A stretch of 64,000 bases of DNA, taken from positions 1-64,000 of the forward strand of contig NZ_JAUSBN010000021.1 of assembly GCF_030651995.1 (NCBI RefSeq), given 5' to 3'. This document shows, piece by piece, positions 30,066 to 38,956 of the stretch. Below the pieces are notes generated by a model. That model did not search any database, was not told the origin of the DNA, and saw only the letters and a program-made list of their open reading frames with translations. The DNA comes from Reyranella sp. Lineage in GTDB: Bacteria > Pseudomonadota > Alphaproteobacteria > Reyranellales > Reyranellaceae. The position numbers and the translations under genes are program-made. Numbering within the stretch: position 1 is the stretch's first letter; every line of letters begins with the position of its first letter.

Positions 30066-30863
30066 ATGGAACCGCTCGAGAACTGCCCCCGTGAGACCCT
30101 GGCCGCCATACGCGGGATTCTGACCGACATCGACGACACCGTCTCCAGCGACGGGACGCTGACCGCCGAGGCCTATGGCGCGTTGCAGGCGCTGAAGCGG
30201 GCCGGTCTTCTGGTCGTGCCGGTCACCGGCCGGCCGGCCGGGTGGTGTGACCACATCGCCCGCTTCTGGCCGGTCGATGCCGTGGTCGGCGAGAACGGCG
30301 CCTTCTGGATGTGGCATGATCGCAGCCAGAAACGCCTGCGCACCCGCTTCATCCAGTCCGAGGCCGAGCGCGCGGAAGGCCGGCGGCGGCTGGAAAGGGT
30401 GCGGACGGAGATGCTGCAGGAAGTCCCCGGCGCCGGCATCGCCTCCGACCAGCCGTATCGCCTGGCCGACCTCGCCGTCGATTTCTGCGAGGACGTGCCG
30501 CCGCTGCCACCCGCGGACATCAAGCGCATCGTGGCCATCTTCGAGCGCCACGGCGCCAAGGCCAAGGTGAGTTCGATCCACGTCAACGGCTGGTTCGGCG
30601 ATTACGACAAGCTCACGACCAGCCGCTCGATGATGCAGGAGCTGTTCGGCATCGACCTCGCGGCCGAGAAGGCGCGCTATGTGTTCTCCGGCGACTCGCC
30701 CAACGACGCGCCGATGTTCGGCTATTTCCCGAACGCTGTCGGCGTGGCCAACGTGGTGGACTTTGCCGAGCTGCTGGAGCATCGGCCGCGCTGGGTCACG
30801 AGATCACGCTCCGGCGACGGGTTCGTCGAGCTGGCGAACGCGCTGCTGGCGGCGCGCCGCTAG
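30066..30863 (+). CDS. HAD-superfamily phosphatase, Cof/sucrose-phosphatase type
   Basis: 265 residues. HAD motif I is TDIDDTVS (Asp21 nucleophile, Asp23), motif II PVTGRPAGW, and motif IV GDSPNDAPMF near residue 217, giving the class IIB phosphatase layout seen in sucrose-phosphate phosphatase, mannosyl-3-phosphoglycerate phosphatase and Cof proteins. It would remove phosphate from a small phosphosugar or similar; the substrate is not identifiable. ATG at 30066 follows GAAGACG and matches the domain edge. Confidence 0.8.
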   Translation: MEPLENCPRETLAAIRGILTDIDDTVSSDGTLTAEAYGALQALKRAGLLVVPVTGRPAGWCDHIARFWPVDAVVGENGAFWMWHDRSQKRLRTRFIQSEAERAEGRRRLERVRTEMLQEVPGAGIASDQPYRLADLAVDFCEDVPPLPPADIKRIVAIFERHGAKAKVSSIHVNGWFGDYDKLTTSRSMMQELFGIDLAAEKARYVFSGDSPNDAPMFGYFPNAVGVANVVDFAELLEHRPRWVTRSRSGDGFVELANALLAARR

Positions 30864-30864
30864 C

Positions 30865-31497
30865 TCAGCGCGAGGGCGGCGGGCCGATCAGCAGGGAGCC
30901 GTAATGGGTGACGCTGTCGCCCTGGCTCCACACCCCTACGGGCCCGGGCTGCATCAGCGAGCGGTCGTTGACGTCGAACAGCTTCTTGCCATCGAGAGCC
31001 ACCTCGATGCGGTCGCTGACCGCGATCACCCGGAGCGAGTGCCACTGCCCGAGCGTCACCGGCGCTTCCTTCATGCCGAGCTGGCTGCGCTTGCCCTTGT
31101 CCATGCGGTAGAGGCGGACCGAGTTGTCGCGGGCATTGGCCCGCACGACGTAATAGTCGTTGGCGCTCTGGGCACGGAACATGAAGCCGGCCACCTGGTC
31201 GCGCGACCCCGAGATCGGCTTGAAGCGCAGGGTGGCGTCGAAGTCGCGGCCGGACGCCTGCTCGGAAATGCAGAGCGGGAAGCGCTGATCGGTCGGGTCG
31301 GGCTCTCTCTCGACAAGGGCCCAGCCGCCCGGGCCGTCGGGATCGGCGACGGCGCGCCAGTCGGCCGGCCGGCCGATGCCGGTCTTGCCCTGGGTGCAGC
31401 CGACCCGGCCGTCTGGCGTGGTGAGCGGAACGACGAGCTGCGCCGAGGCGGGCAGGGCGGCGAAGAGCAGAGGGAGGAGCAGGAGGAGGAAACGCAT
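30865..31497 (-). CDS. Secreted protein with a LamG/concanavalin-like fold
   Basis: 210 residues with a clear Sec signal peptide (MRFLLLLLPLLFAALPASAQ, cleavage after ASA). The mature part has the strand pattern of a concanavalin A-like sandwich: FDATLRFKPISGSRDQVAGFMFRAQ, YYVVRANARDNSVRLYRM, WHSLRVIAVSDRIEVALDGKKLF and GPVGVWSQGD. This is like the 3-keto-disaccharide hydrolase/DUF1080 group, but catalytic residues are not evident. Likely a periplasmic or extracellular glycan-binding protein. Its stop abuts the convergent HAD gene (1-nt gap). Confidence 0.6.
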   Translation of the reverse strand: MRFLLLLLPLLFAALPASAQLVVPLTTPDGRVGCTQGKTGIGRPADWRAVADPDGPGGWALVEREPDPTDQRFPLCISEQASGRDFDATLRFKPISGSRDQVAGFMFRAQSANDYYVVRANARDNSVRLYRMDKGKRSQLGMKEAPVTLGQWHSLRVIAVSDRIEVALDGKKLFDVNDRSLMQPGPVGVWSQGDSVTHYGSLLIGPPPSR

Positions 31498-31599
31498 CGG
31501 CGGAGACTAGCAAAAAAAGCGGCAAGCTTGACCGAAGATGCGGGAGGGAGGACTTTACGCGCGGCCGTATTTCGGACGAAATCTTCAAGGGGGAAATTC

Positions 31600-32472
31600 A
31601 TGCGTCTTTGCACCATCCTGAGCGGCGGCAAGCCCGCCGTCGGCGTCAAACTGGGCGACGGCAAGATCGTCGATCTCAGCAAGCAGATGCCGCGCGGGCC
31701 GAAGTCGGTCGTCGAGATCCTGGCGGGCGGCAAGAAGCTCCAGCAGGCGGTGCTCAAGGCCTGCGCCAAGCCCAAGGCCGGCGCCACCGTGTCGGAGAAG
31801 TCGGCCAAGTACCTGACGCCGATCCCGGCGCCCGGCAAGATCCTCTGCATCGGCCTTAACTATCGCAAGCATGCCGAGGAGACCGGCAGCCCGATCCCGC
31901 AGTATCCGGTGGTGTTCACGCGCTTCAACAACACGCTGGTGCCGCACAAGGGCAAGATGCTGGCGACGACGCATTCCAAGGAGTTCGACTGGGAGGCCGA
32001 GCTCACCATCGTGATCGGCAAGAAGTGCCGCAACGTGCCGAAGGAGAAGGCGCTCTCGGTGATCGCCGGCTACGCCTGCTTCAACGACGGCTCGATCCGC
32101 GACTGGCAGCGCAAGTCGGGCGGGCAGTTCACGCTGGGCAAGAATTTCGACGGCACCGGCGGCTTCGGCCCGGACATCGTGACGCCGGACGAACTGCCCA
32201 AGGGTGCCGCGCCGCTGCGCATCATGACCCGCGTCAACGGCGTCACCATGCAGGACAGCAGCACCGACGACCTGATCTTCGACGTGCCGACCCTCGTGCA
32301 CGAGCTCAGCAAGTGCATGACCCTCGATCCGGGCGACATCATCATCACCGGCACGCCCTCGGGCGTGGCGATGGCCCGCAAGCCGCAGCCCTGGCTGAAG
32401 CCGGGCGACGTCTGCGAGGTGGAGATCGAGGGTATCGGCATCCTGAGCAACACGATCGCCCAGGGCGCGTAA
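31600..32472 (+). CDS. Fumarylacetoacetate hydrolase-family protein
   Basis: 290 residues. The C-terminal FAH catalytic domain begins around PGKILCIGLNYRKHAEE. It has the metal-binding acidic set (the E-x-E pair in FDWEAELTIVIG plus Asp in FNDGSIRDWQ), the TLGKNFDGTGGFGP loop and ITGTPSGVA near the end. Family members hydrolyse C-C bonds in acylpyruvates or decarboxylate catechol-pathway intermediates. AAGGGGGAA precedes the ATG at 31600. No aromatic cluster surrounds it, so the exact reaction is open. Confidence 0.88.
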   Translation: MRLCTILSGGKPAVGVKLGDGKIVDLSKQMPRGPKSVVEILAGGKKLQQAVLKACAKPKAGATVSEKSAKYLTPIPAPGKILCIGLNYRKHAEETGSPIPQYPVVFTRFNNTLVPHKGKMLATTHSKEFDWEAELTIVIGKKCRNVPKEKALSVIAGYACFNDGSIRDWQRKSGGQFTLGKNFDGTGGFGPDIVTPDELPKGAAPLRIMTRVNGVTMQDSSTDDLIFDVPTLVHELSKCMTLDPGDIIITGTPSGVAMARKPQPWLKPGDVCEVEIEGIGILSNTIAQGA

Positions 32473-32499
32473 GCGTTTCAGGTCGTTCTTGAGATCAAG

Positions 32500-32527
32500 C
32501 GGCGGCTCCGCAAGGGGCCGCCGTTTT
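32500..32527 (+). terminator. Rho-independent terminator after the FAH gene
   Basis: CGGCGGCTCC-GCAA-GGGGCCGCCG with one wobble pair, followed by TTTT, 28 nt after the stop codon. Classical form, 10-bp stem and 4-nt loop. Confidence 0.85.
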
Positions 32528-32583
32528 GCTGTGAGGATAGCGCGGCCCGCCGGCGCCTATAGCTCAAGAAGAGCAGCGTTCCT

Positions 32584-32662
32584 GAGTTATGGAAACGACG
32601 CCTATAACTCATCCCGTCGTCTCGACCGGAGCGCCGAAGGCGCGAAGTGGAGAGACGACGGG
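32584..32662. repeat. Intergenic inverted repeats between FAH and tetR genes
   Basis: GAGTTAT/ATAACTC (32584-32590, 32604-32610) is followed by a larger hairpin with 11-bp arms CCCGTCGTCTC / GAGACGACGGG (32613-32623, 32652-32662) enclosing GGCGCG-type sequence (GCGCCGAAGGCGC). The second belongs to the repeat family seen at 10213. Confidence 0.55.
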
Positions 32663-32673
32663 AGCTTTTCGAA

Positions 32674-33324
32674 TTAGCGCCGCGGCAGCTTGTCGAGGCC
32701 ACCCAGCATGAGGTGCGTCGCGAACTCGGCGGCGGCGGCGGGATCGACCGGGTCGCGGGCCACCATCACCATCGAGATTTCGAAGGCGATGCCGGACATC
32801 GAGGCGCTGAGATAGGAGACGTCGACGCTGGGCAGGATGCCGCGGGCGATGGCGGCGCGGATGTCGTCGTTCAGGGCCTTCGCGAGCGCCCGCACGTCGG
32901 GCTTGTCGAGGAGCGTGCGGACGGCCGTGAAGCTCGACCGCGCCAGCGCCAGCAGTTCGGGATCCTCGGCCAGGAAGTTGAAATAGGCGGCATAGTGCTC
33001 GCGGACGAACGCCTCGGCCGTGGTGGCGCGACCGCGGCCGTCGCGATGGCGCTGCAGCAGCACGCTGGTCAGCTCCCCGACCACCGCCTCGAAGATCTCG
33101 TCCTTGTCCTTGAAGTAATTGTAGAAGGTGCCCGAGGCGAGATCGGTGCGGCGCACGATGTCGCGCACGCTGGCCGCGCCGTAGCCCATTTCGGCGAACA
33201 CCGCACGAGCCGCCTTGATCAGGGCGGTGCGGTTCTCGGCCTTGTTCTGTTCGCGCCGGCCCGCCCGTTCGCCGCGCGTTTCCGCTCCTGTCGTGCCGTC
33301 GCCCATGTTGCGATGCTCCGTCAT
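32674..33324 (-). CDS. TetR-family transcriptional regulator
   Basis: 216 residues. The N-terminal helix-turn-helix (about 28-80) has the TetR pattern TALIKAARAVFAEMGYGAAS, IVRRTDLASGTFYNYFKDKDEIF. The ligand domain fills the rest. Its ATG overlaps the stop of the esterase gene by 4 nt (33321-33324), so it is co-translated with it and probably controls it, possibly together with the divergent cyclase region. The inducer is unknown. Confidence 0.9.
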   Translation of the reverse strand: MTEHRNMGDGTTGAETRGERAGRREQNKAENRTALIKAARAVFAEMGYGAASVRDIVRRTDLASGTFYNYFKDKDEIFEAVVGELTSVLLQRHRDGRGRATTAEAFVREHYAAYFNFLAEDPELLALARSSFTAVRTLLDKPDVRALAKALNDDIRAAIARGILPSVDVSYLSASMSGIAFEISMVMVARDPVDPAAAAEFATHLMLGGLDKLPRR

Positions 33325-34382
33325 CGTCCGAGTTGCGCGAGTTCATGGCGCAGTCCTGCGACCATGTCGTCCATCGCCCGTGCCGCGGCATGCACCACAC
33401 CCCGCATGCCGATGAAGCCGTGGATCAGCGTCTCGAACTCGCGATGGATGGTCTTGACGCCGGACGCCTGCAGGCGCTCGGCATAGGCGCGGCCCTCGTC
33501 GCGCAGCGGATCGAAACCGGCGGTGAAGACCAGCGCCGGCGCCACGCCGGCGAGGTCGGCGGCGCGCAGCGGCGAGGCCCGGGGATCGCCGATCTCGCCG
33601 TCGCCATGGAGGTAGTGCATGCGGAACCACCTCATGTCTGCCTCGGTGAGCAGGAAGCCGTCGCCGCAGCTCTGATGGGAACGGGTGTCGCCCGCCATGT
33701 CGGTCGCGGGATAGATCAGCCACTGCAGGCAGGGCGGATGCGGCTCGTGGCGCAATTCCTGGGCGACAACGGCGGCGAGCGTCCCGCCGGCCGAATCGCC
33801 CGCCACGACGATGCGATCGGGGTCGAGGCCAAGCGAGACGGCCTCGCCCGCCACCCAGCGATGGGCGGCGACCGCATCCTCGACCGCGGCCGGGAACTTG
33901 TGTTCGGGGGCCAGCCGGTAATCGACCGAGACGATGGCGCAGCCCGAGCGCGCGCAGAAGTAGCGGCAGGCCAGATCGTAGCCTTCGAGGCTCCCGATAA
34001 CCCATCCGCCTCCATGGAAATAGAGGATGGTCGGCAGCAGGCGCGCCACGCTGCCGGCCGGCCGGTAGATGCGGATCCGCATCGGTCCGGCGGGGCCAGG
34101 CAGGGTGCGATCGAGGATGGAACTCACCGGTGCGGGGTGGCCGCCCAGCATCTTCATGAAGGCGTCGTAGTCCTCGCGCGCCTCGGCGACGCTCATCGTG
34201 TGCATGGCCGGCTGACCGCTGTACGCGAGCAGCCTCAGAAACCACTGGGCACGGCCATCCAGGGTGCGGCCGTCGACCCCGATCGGCGGGCCGGCCAGGA
34301 TGTTCACCCAGGAAATCGGCATGCGCAGTGCGAGGTTGGCGACCTTGCCCTGGATCTCCCGCGCGATCTCCTTCATCGACAT
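33321..34382 (-). CDS. Alpha/beta hydrolase, hormone-sensitive-lipase (HSL) type
   Basis: 353 residues. The HSL family oxyanion motif is YFHGGGWVIGS, the nucleophile elbow is GDSAGG, and the acid and histidine lie in FDPLRDEG and LIHGFIG. These esterases cleave short acyl esters. An AGG upstream of ATG 34382 serves as ribosome site. It precedes and overlaps the tetR gene, a frequent arrangement in which the regulator senses the esterase substrate. No secretion signal; cytoplasmic. Confidence 0.88.
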   Translation of the reverse strand: MSMKEIAREIQGKVANLALRMPISWVNILAGPPIGVDGRTLDGRAQWFLRLLAYSGQPAMHTMSVAEAREDYDAFMKMLGGHPAPVSSILDRTLPGPAGPMRIRIYRPAGSVARLLPTILYFHGGGWVIGSLEGYDLACRYFCARSGCAIVSVDYRLAPEHKFPAAVEDAVAAHRWVAGEAVSLGLDPDRIVVAGDSAGGTLAAVVAQELRHEPHPPCLQWLIYPATDMAGDTRSHQSCGDGFLLTEADMRWFRMHYLHGDGEIGDPRASPLRAADLAGVAPALVFTAGFDPLRDEGRAYAERLQASGVKTIHREFETLIHGFIGMRGVVHAAARAMDDMVAGLRHELAQLGR

Positions 34383-34447
34383 GAAGTGTACCTAGCACCG
34401 CCCCGGCCCGTTGTGGAGCCCGGCGGCTCTGGCTAGTTTGGCGGCCG

Positions 34448-35731
34448 ATGCCTCCCGCGGCGCCCGACTTCTTCTCAGACGCGCTCCGCCGCGAGATCAT
34501 CCGCAGCGAGCAGCAGCGCATGCGCGCCCTTGCGATCATTCTCGCTGTGCTGCTGGCGGGCACGCTCGTGGTCGCCAACTTCTTTCCCGGCTATTCCGCC
34601 CGCATGTTCCAGCGCGACGTGCCGGGCTGGGTTCCTCTGCTGGGCGTGGCCCCCTTTCTCCTTTACGAACTGGGTTCGCTGACTTTCCTGCGTTTCAGGG
34701 CCATGCGGGACCTCGATTTCCCGCGAGTGGGGCGATTCGCCAATGCGCTGATCGAGACGTCGCTACCGGCTGCCGTCATCATTTCGCTCAGCCACTACAT
34801 GGACCCGCTGCTGGTGTTCAGCTTCTGGCCGCCGCTGCTCTACTTCATCTTCATCCTGCTTTCGACCCTGCGGCTCGACTTCTGGCTGTCGGTCTGGACC
34901 GGCAGCGTCGCTGCCTTGCAGCAGATCGTACTGGTCCTGTGGCTGGTGCCACTCGAGCCGTGGGGCAACATCCCGCAGGAAACACTGCTGTTCCATTTCA
35001 GCCGCACCCTCGTCCTGTTCGCCTGCGGGCTGGTGGCGGGCTTCGTCGCAACCAGCCTGCGCGCCCAGTTCGAGAAGTCGGTGCGGGCCGTGGCGGCGCG
35101 CGATCGGGTGACCAACCTGTTCGGCCAGCATGTCTCGCCCGCCGTGGTCGACCGCCTGCTGGCGACGCGCACCGATCCGCCGAGCGAGATGCGCCCCGTG
35201 TGCGTGCTGTTCCTCGACATTCGCGGCTTCACGGCGATGACGCGCCGGCGCAGCGCCGAGGAGACGGTGGCACTGCTCAACGCCTTCTTCGCCGAGATGA
35301 TCGAGGTGGTGGACCGCAACAACGGCATCATCAACAAGTTCCTGGGCGACGGATTCATGGCGGTGTTCGGGGCACCGCTCGAAGATCCCGCGGCGGCGCG
35401 CAACGCGCTGGCGGCGGCCCGCGCCATGATCGACACGGTCGGACGGTGGAACGACACCCATCCCGGCTGGGCGTTGAAAGTGGGGATCGGCGTCCATCTC
35501 GGCGAGGCGGTGACGGGCACGGTCGGCTCGCCGCAACGCAAGGAATACACGGTGATCGGCGACACGGTGAACCTCGCCGCCCGCCTCGAACAGCTCACCA
35601 AGGAAGTCGGAGCGCAGTTGCTGATCTCGCAGTCGGTGCATGATTCGACCCCGTGTGACGGGGCAGTGGATCTCGGTCCCGTCGAGATCCGCGGTTACGA
35701 AGAAGGGGTGCGCGTATGGCGGATGGCCTGA
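34448..35731 (+). CDS. Membrane-bound class III adenylate cyclase
   Basis: 427 residues. The N-terminal half has about six membrane segments (27-215), as in the MASE-type sensors, with no HAMP domain. The cyclase domain (about 245-427) has both metal aspartates (FLDIRGFTAM and KFLGDGFMAVFG), the Lys before the second (ATP-specifying), and the transition-state residues Asn and Arg in GDTVNLAARLE. These fit ATP to cAMP conversion. It overlaps the downstream gene by 16 nt, so the two are translated together. Confidence 0.87.
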   Translation: MPPAAPDFFSDALRREIIRSEQQRMRALAIILAVLLAGTLVVANFFPGYSARMFQRDVPGWVPLLGVAPFLLYELGSLTFLRFRAMRDLDFPRVGRFANALIETSLPAAVIISLSHYMDPLLVFSFWPPLLYFIFILLSTLRLDFWLSVWTGSVAALQQIVLVLWLVPLEPWGNIPQETLLFHFSRTLVLFACGLVAGFVATSLRAQFEKSVRAVAARDRVTNLFGQHVSPAVVDRLLATRTDPPSEMRPVCVLFLDIRGFTAMTRRRSAEETVALLNAFFAEMIEVVDRNNGIINKFLGDGFMAVFGAPLEDPAAARNALAAARAMIDTVGRWNDTHPGWALKVGIGVHLGEAVTGTVGSPQRKEYTVIGDTVNLAARLEQLTKEVGAQLLISQSVHDSTPCDGAVDLGPVEIRGYEEGVRVWRMA

Positions 35732-36192
35732 CCTGGTACTTCGCCTACGGCTCCAACATGGACCCCGTACGCCTGTTCGATCAGCGGCTGGCGCCACGAG
35801 GGGTGCCGCGCAGCGAGCGTATCGCGGGCCGGCTCGACGGCTGGCGGCTCGTCTTCGACAAGCCGGCGCGTCACTTGAAGGGCGCCGCGGCTGCCAACAT
35901 CGTGCCGGCAGGGGGCGGCGTCGTGCATGGCACGCTGAACGCCCTGCCTGACGCGGGCTTCGCCGTACTCGACATCTACGAAGGCGTCGCCGACCGGCAT
36001 TACGAGCGTCGCACGATCGGCGTGATGCGCGGCGATACCGGAGAGAAGGTCGAGGCGATCGTCTACGTCGCCCTGATGCAGGCTGAAGGCCTCAAGCCGC
36101 AACGCGCCTATCTCGACTGCCTACTGGCCGGGCGCGACCTGCTACCGCCGGATTATTGGGATGAACTCGCCGCCACGCAGACGCTCGACTGA
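35716..36192 (+). CDS. Gamma-glutamylcyclotransferase-family protein
   Basis: 158 residues. The nucleotide- or substrate-loop motif YFAYGSNM is at about 7-14 and the catalytic Glu lies in DIYEGVADRHY. Members cyclise gamma-glutamyl amines to 5-oxoproline, or act as AIG2-like proteins; the substrate is unclear. The ATG lies within the end of the cyclase gene (overlap 16 nt), so expression is linked to cAMP synthesis, a pairing I cannot explain. Confidence 0.85.
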   Translation: MADGLTWYFAYGSNMDPVRLFDQRLAPRGVPRSERIAGRLDGWRLVFDKPARHLKGAAAANIVPAGGGVVHGTLNALPDAGFAVLDIYEGVADRHYERRTIGVMRGDTGEKVEAIVYVALMQAEGLKPQRAYLDCLLAGRDLLPPDYWDELAATQTLD

Positions 36193-36194
36193 GG

Positions 36195-37163
36195 CTAGCC
36201 GCCGAGCAGGTGTCGCCGCACGTAGGCCTTGAGGTCTTCCATCGACTGCTTCGCCGCCGCGTCGTCGGCGCCACCCTTGACACCCAGTGTCTTGCAGGCG
36301 GCCACGGCGTTGGCGATCGCACCGGGAATCGGCTTTCCGCCGGGACCGAAGGTGACGATACCGCTGTCGCGCATCACCCAGGAGCGGTCCGGCTGCTGCT
36401 GGTTCACGCACTTCGAGTAGTTCTCGCCGTTCGGAATTGAGTAGCGCGGACCGTAATCGAACCCATGCATCGCGCCGGGAAAGACTTTGGTCTGGATCGT
36501 GGCGCCCGCCGCGCGCAGTGCTTCCCCGTAGGACACGCAGGGCTCGTAACCGACATAGGTATCGGCGCCACCCAGCAGCAGGTAGATTGGCGCGCCGGTC
36601 GTATGAGGCTGGTAGTAGTGCGAATAGCACGACGGATATAATGGTACGTGCAGCGCATAACGCGGCCCGCCCGGCGTGCCGCCGGCGGCGAGGACGAGCT
36701 GCTCGTGTGAGGCCATCAGTGCCGACGTGCCCCCCTTGGAGAAGCCCATGATGCCGATGCGGCGCCGGTCGATGCGCGGATCGGCAGCGAGCGCCTTGAG
36801 CGCGGCCAGCGCGTCGAGGTTGAAGTCCTGGCCGGTGACGGCGGACTGGTCGAGCACGGTCGAGGTGACGCCGCGCGGCTTGAAGGAGTCGATCACGACG
36901 GTGGCGACGCCCATCGGCACGAGTTCGCGGACGTAGTGGGCCTCGCGCTCCCCGACACCGCCGCTGCCGTGATGGATCACCATCGCCGGCACGGGGCCTC
37001 CGCCGGGATTTGCCGGCCAGGTGATCTCCGCTGTAACCTGTACGGGCTCGCCCTTCTGCCGGCTCTCGAAGGAAATCGTCTCGCGCTTCTGCGCCTGCGC
37101 TCCACCAAAGGCCGAGGCGCAGAGCAGCAGCGTTAGGGCGGCGACGCGCACCGCCCGAAACAT
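36195..37163 (-). CDS. Exported dienelactone hydrolase-like protein
   Basis: 322 residues with a Sec signal peptide (VRVAALTLLLCASAFGGAQAQ). The alpha/beta hydrolase core has the nucleophile elbow GFSKGG, the oxyanion-side HHGSGGVG, and a late LGGADTYVGYEP/GAMHGFDY pair as Asp and His candidates. It resembles the DLH family that cleaves lactones or esters. It is next to a VOC-family gene transcribed in the same direction (37164), abutting it with no gap, so the two are one operon. Confidence 0.8.
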   Translation of the reverse strand: MFRAVRVAALTLLLCASAFGGAQAQKRETISFESRQKGEPVQVTAEITWPANPGGGPVPAMVIHHGSGGVGEREAHYVRELVPMGVATVVIDSFKPRGVTSTVLDQSAVTGQDFNLDALAALKALAADPRIDRRRIGIMGFSKGGTSALMASHEQLVLAAGGTPGGPRYALHVPLYPSCYSHYYQPHTTGAPIYLLLGGADTYVGYEPCVSYGEALRAAGATIQTKVFPGAMHGFDYGPRYSIPNGENYSKCVNQQQPDRSWVMRDSGIVTFGPGGKPIPGAIANAVAACKTLGVKGGADDAAAKQSMEDLKAYVRRHLLGG

Positions 37164-37607
37164 CTAGGCCGGGACCTTCTGCTTCTCGGCCGTGATCTTG
37201 TTGCTCATCGGGTCGTAACCCTGGAGCTCCGCCACGTCTTCCTCGTGCCAGAAGTTGAGTTCGATCATCACGCCGTCGGGATCATGGACGAAGACCTGCT
37301 GCAGCGGTCGCGCCGGCACCTTCTTGACCTCGAAGGGCAGGCCGTCCTGCTTGATCTGGTCGAGGGTGCCGCGGATGTCGGCGCAGTTGATGGCGATATG
37401 GTCGATCGCGCCGCTGCCCTGGTCGGTGCGGCCGCTCTCGGAGATGAGATGCAGGATCGCCTTGTCCCCCGCGTACATCCAGGCGCCGGGGAAGGGGAAG
37501 GGCGGACGGTCGCCGTTGGTCAGGCCGACATAGCGCTCGTAGAAGCGCACGGTCGCCTCGAGGTTGGCGCAGTAGACGTTGTAGTGGTCGAGCGAGAGTG
37601 CAGGCAT
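37164..37607 (-). CDS. VOC-family metalloprotein
   Basis: 147 residues, one vicinal-oxygen-chelate module pair. DHYNVYCANLEATVRFYERYVGL is the first beta-alpha-beta unit; DHIAINCADI and VFVHDPDGVMIELNFW are the second, with His and Glu in metal-ligand positions. Such proteins include glyoxalases, dioxygenases and antibiotic-binding proteins. The reaction is not deducible. It precedes the dienelactone hydrolase-like gene, hinting at a shared pathway for a ring-cleavage product. Confidence 0.82.
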   Translation of the reverse strand: MPALSLDHYNVYCANLEATVRFYERYVGLTNGDRPPFPFPGAWMYAGDKAILHLISESGRTDQGSGAIDHIAINCADIRGTLDQIKQDGLPFEVKKVPARPLQQVFVHDPDGVMIELNFWHEEDVAELQGYDPMSNKITAEKQKVPA

Positions 37608-37652
37608 GCATGCCTCCTTCGGTTCTGGAAGCTCCGGTCAGACCGGAGCAGC

Positions 37653-38528
37653 TTAGGCCGAAAGGGCGAACGGGGAAACCGCTTCCGGGCGGCGGAGGAC
37701 GGCGTTGAAGACGGTCGGGGGCACCGCGATGCGCGGGTCGTCGTAGACGGCCCGCAGATCGTCGAGGTGCTCGTCGGGTTTGCGCGTCAGGCGGGCCAGC
37801 CGGTCGATGAAGGCGGGATCGATCTCACTGTCGACCAGGGTCATGCCGCCCCAGACGTCCCAGGGCAGCATCTCGCGGTTGTTGAGCGCGGCCACATCGC
37901 GAATGACGTTGCTGGCGATGAACCAGAGGCCGGCCATGTCCAGGACCCCGAAGCACTGCGGGTCCGCCTGGCCGGCGCGGCACAGCCGCCAGGCATCGCC
38001 CGCCACCAGGAACCTGTCGCGCGGCACGTCCAAGGTGTCGAAGTCGATGCCGAACAGGGTGCGCTGCCGGTCGTCGATCTGGGCGTCGACGAGGATCCAG
38101 CGCCGCCGCGCCGCGTCGAAAACCTCCGCCACCCAGTGGTCGATGAACCTGTCCTTCGTGAAGTAGGCGCCGAAGCCGCAGCGCGCCCGGGCCGCGATCC
38201 CCTTGCTCCTGAGCATCGCGACGTGCAGCAGAGCGTAGTGTCGGCAGCACCCCGCGAAACGCTCTGCAGGCGAGCGGGCCCGGGACAGCGGCTGCGGGTC
38301 TTGGACGGCGATCCGCTCGAGGATCTCCTCCGCGCTGCGGGTATGGGGTTCGCCCCGCTGTCGGTCCGAGAGCCTGACGCCATAGACATCCGGCATATGC
38401 TCGTGGATGAGCAGTCCCTGCAGCACCTTCGCGAGCCCGGCGACATCGTCGGGCAACGCGGCGAACTGCAACGCCCAGAGGCCGGCGTCGCTCAGGCCGA
38501 CGGGCGTGCGGAAGGCGGCGTGGTTCAC
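37653..38528 (-). CDS. Transglutaminase-like cysteine protease-fold protein
   Basis: About 291 residues. The core has the Cys-His-Asp order of the transglutaminase fold: Cys in AGCCRHYALLHVAMLRSKGI, His in IDHWVAEVFDA, Asp in WILVDAQIDD. I start at the GTG at 38528 (VNHAAFRTPVG), whose GTGA overlaps the stop of the AHSA1 gene by 4 nt; the longer frame runs through that gene. Substrate unknown. Third gene of an arsR-AHSA1-transglutaminase chain. Confidence 0.72.
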   Translation of the reverse strand: MNHAAFRTPVGLSDAGLWALQFAALPDDVAGLAKVLQGLLIHEHMPDVYGVRLSDRQRGEPHTRSAEEILERIAVQDPQPLSRARSPAERFAGCCRHYALLHVAMLRSKGIAARARCGFGAYFTKDRFIDHWVAEVFDAARRRWILVDAQIDDRQRTLFGIDFDTLDVPRDRFLVAGDAWRLCRAGQADPQCFGVLDMAGLWFIASNVIRDVAALNNREMLPWDVWGGMTLVDSEIDPAFIDRLARLTRKPDEHLDDLRAVYDDPRIAVPPTVFNAVLRRPEAVSPFALSA

Positions 38529-38956
38529 GCAAACAGCTCCTCGAGCTTGTCGAGCGCCATGCCCCAGCCGCCGCGATGGCCGTCGCGTGCCTTCTCGTCG
38601 AAGAACTGCTCGTGGGTCAGGGTGAGGAGTGTGCCGTCCTTGTCCGCCTTCAGGTCGATCGTGACCTGCGACTCGCGCTCCGGCGTACTCTGCCAGGCCC
38701 AGGAGAAGACCAGTTTGGTGGGCGGCGCGATCTCGCGATAGACGCCGCTCACGCTGTGATGCTCGTCGTCCGGCGTCCAGAACTGGACCCGGAAACGGCC
38801 CCCGACCCGGAGGTCGGTCTCGGCGATGGGTGTCTTGTGGTGGCCGGTGACCCCCCACCAGCGGATCATTTTTTCGGGCTGCGTCCAGGCTTCGTAGACT
38901 TTCTCGGGCGGGGCGTTGAGGCGGCGCTTGAGGGCGAGGCTGGGCTTGCTGGCCAT
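38525..38956 (-). CDS. SRPBCC/AHSA1 domain protein
   Basis: 143 residues. START-like cavity domain of the activator-of-Hsp90 (AHSA1) group: FNAP-type LNAPPEKVYEAWTQPEKMIRWWG, LVFSWAW, and a C-terminal helix WGMALDKLEELF. In bacteria these genes very commonly follow an arsR-like regulator, as here, where a 91-nt overlap with arsR is unusual. The downstream transglutaminase gene overlaps its stop by 4 nt. Ligand unknown. Confidence 0.85.
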   Translation of the reverse strand: MASKPSLALKRRLNAPPEKVYEAWTQPEKMIRWWGVTGHHKTPIAETDLRVGGRFRVQFWTPDDEHHSVSGVYREIAPPTKLVFSWAWQSTPERESQVTIDLKADKDGTLLTLTHEQFFDEKARDGHRGGWGMALDKLEELFA

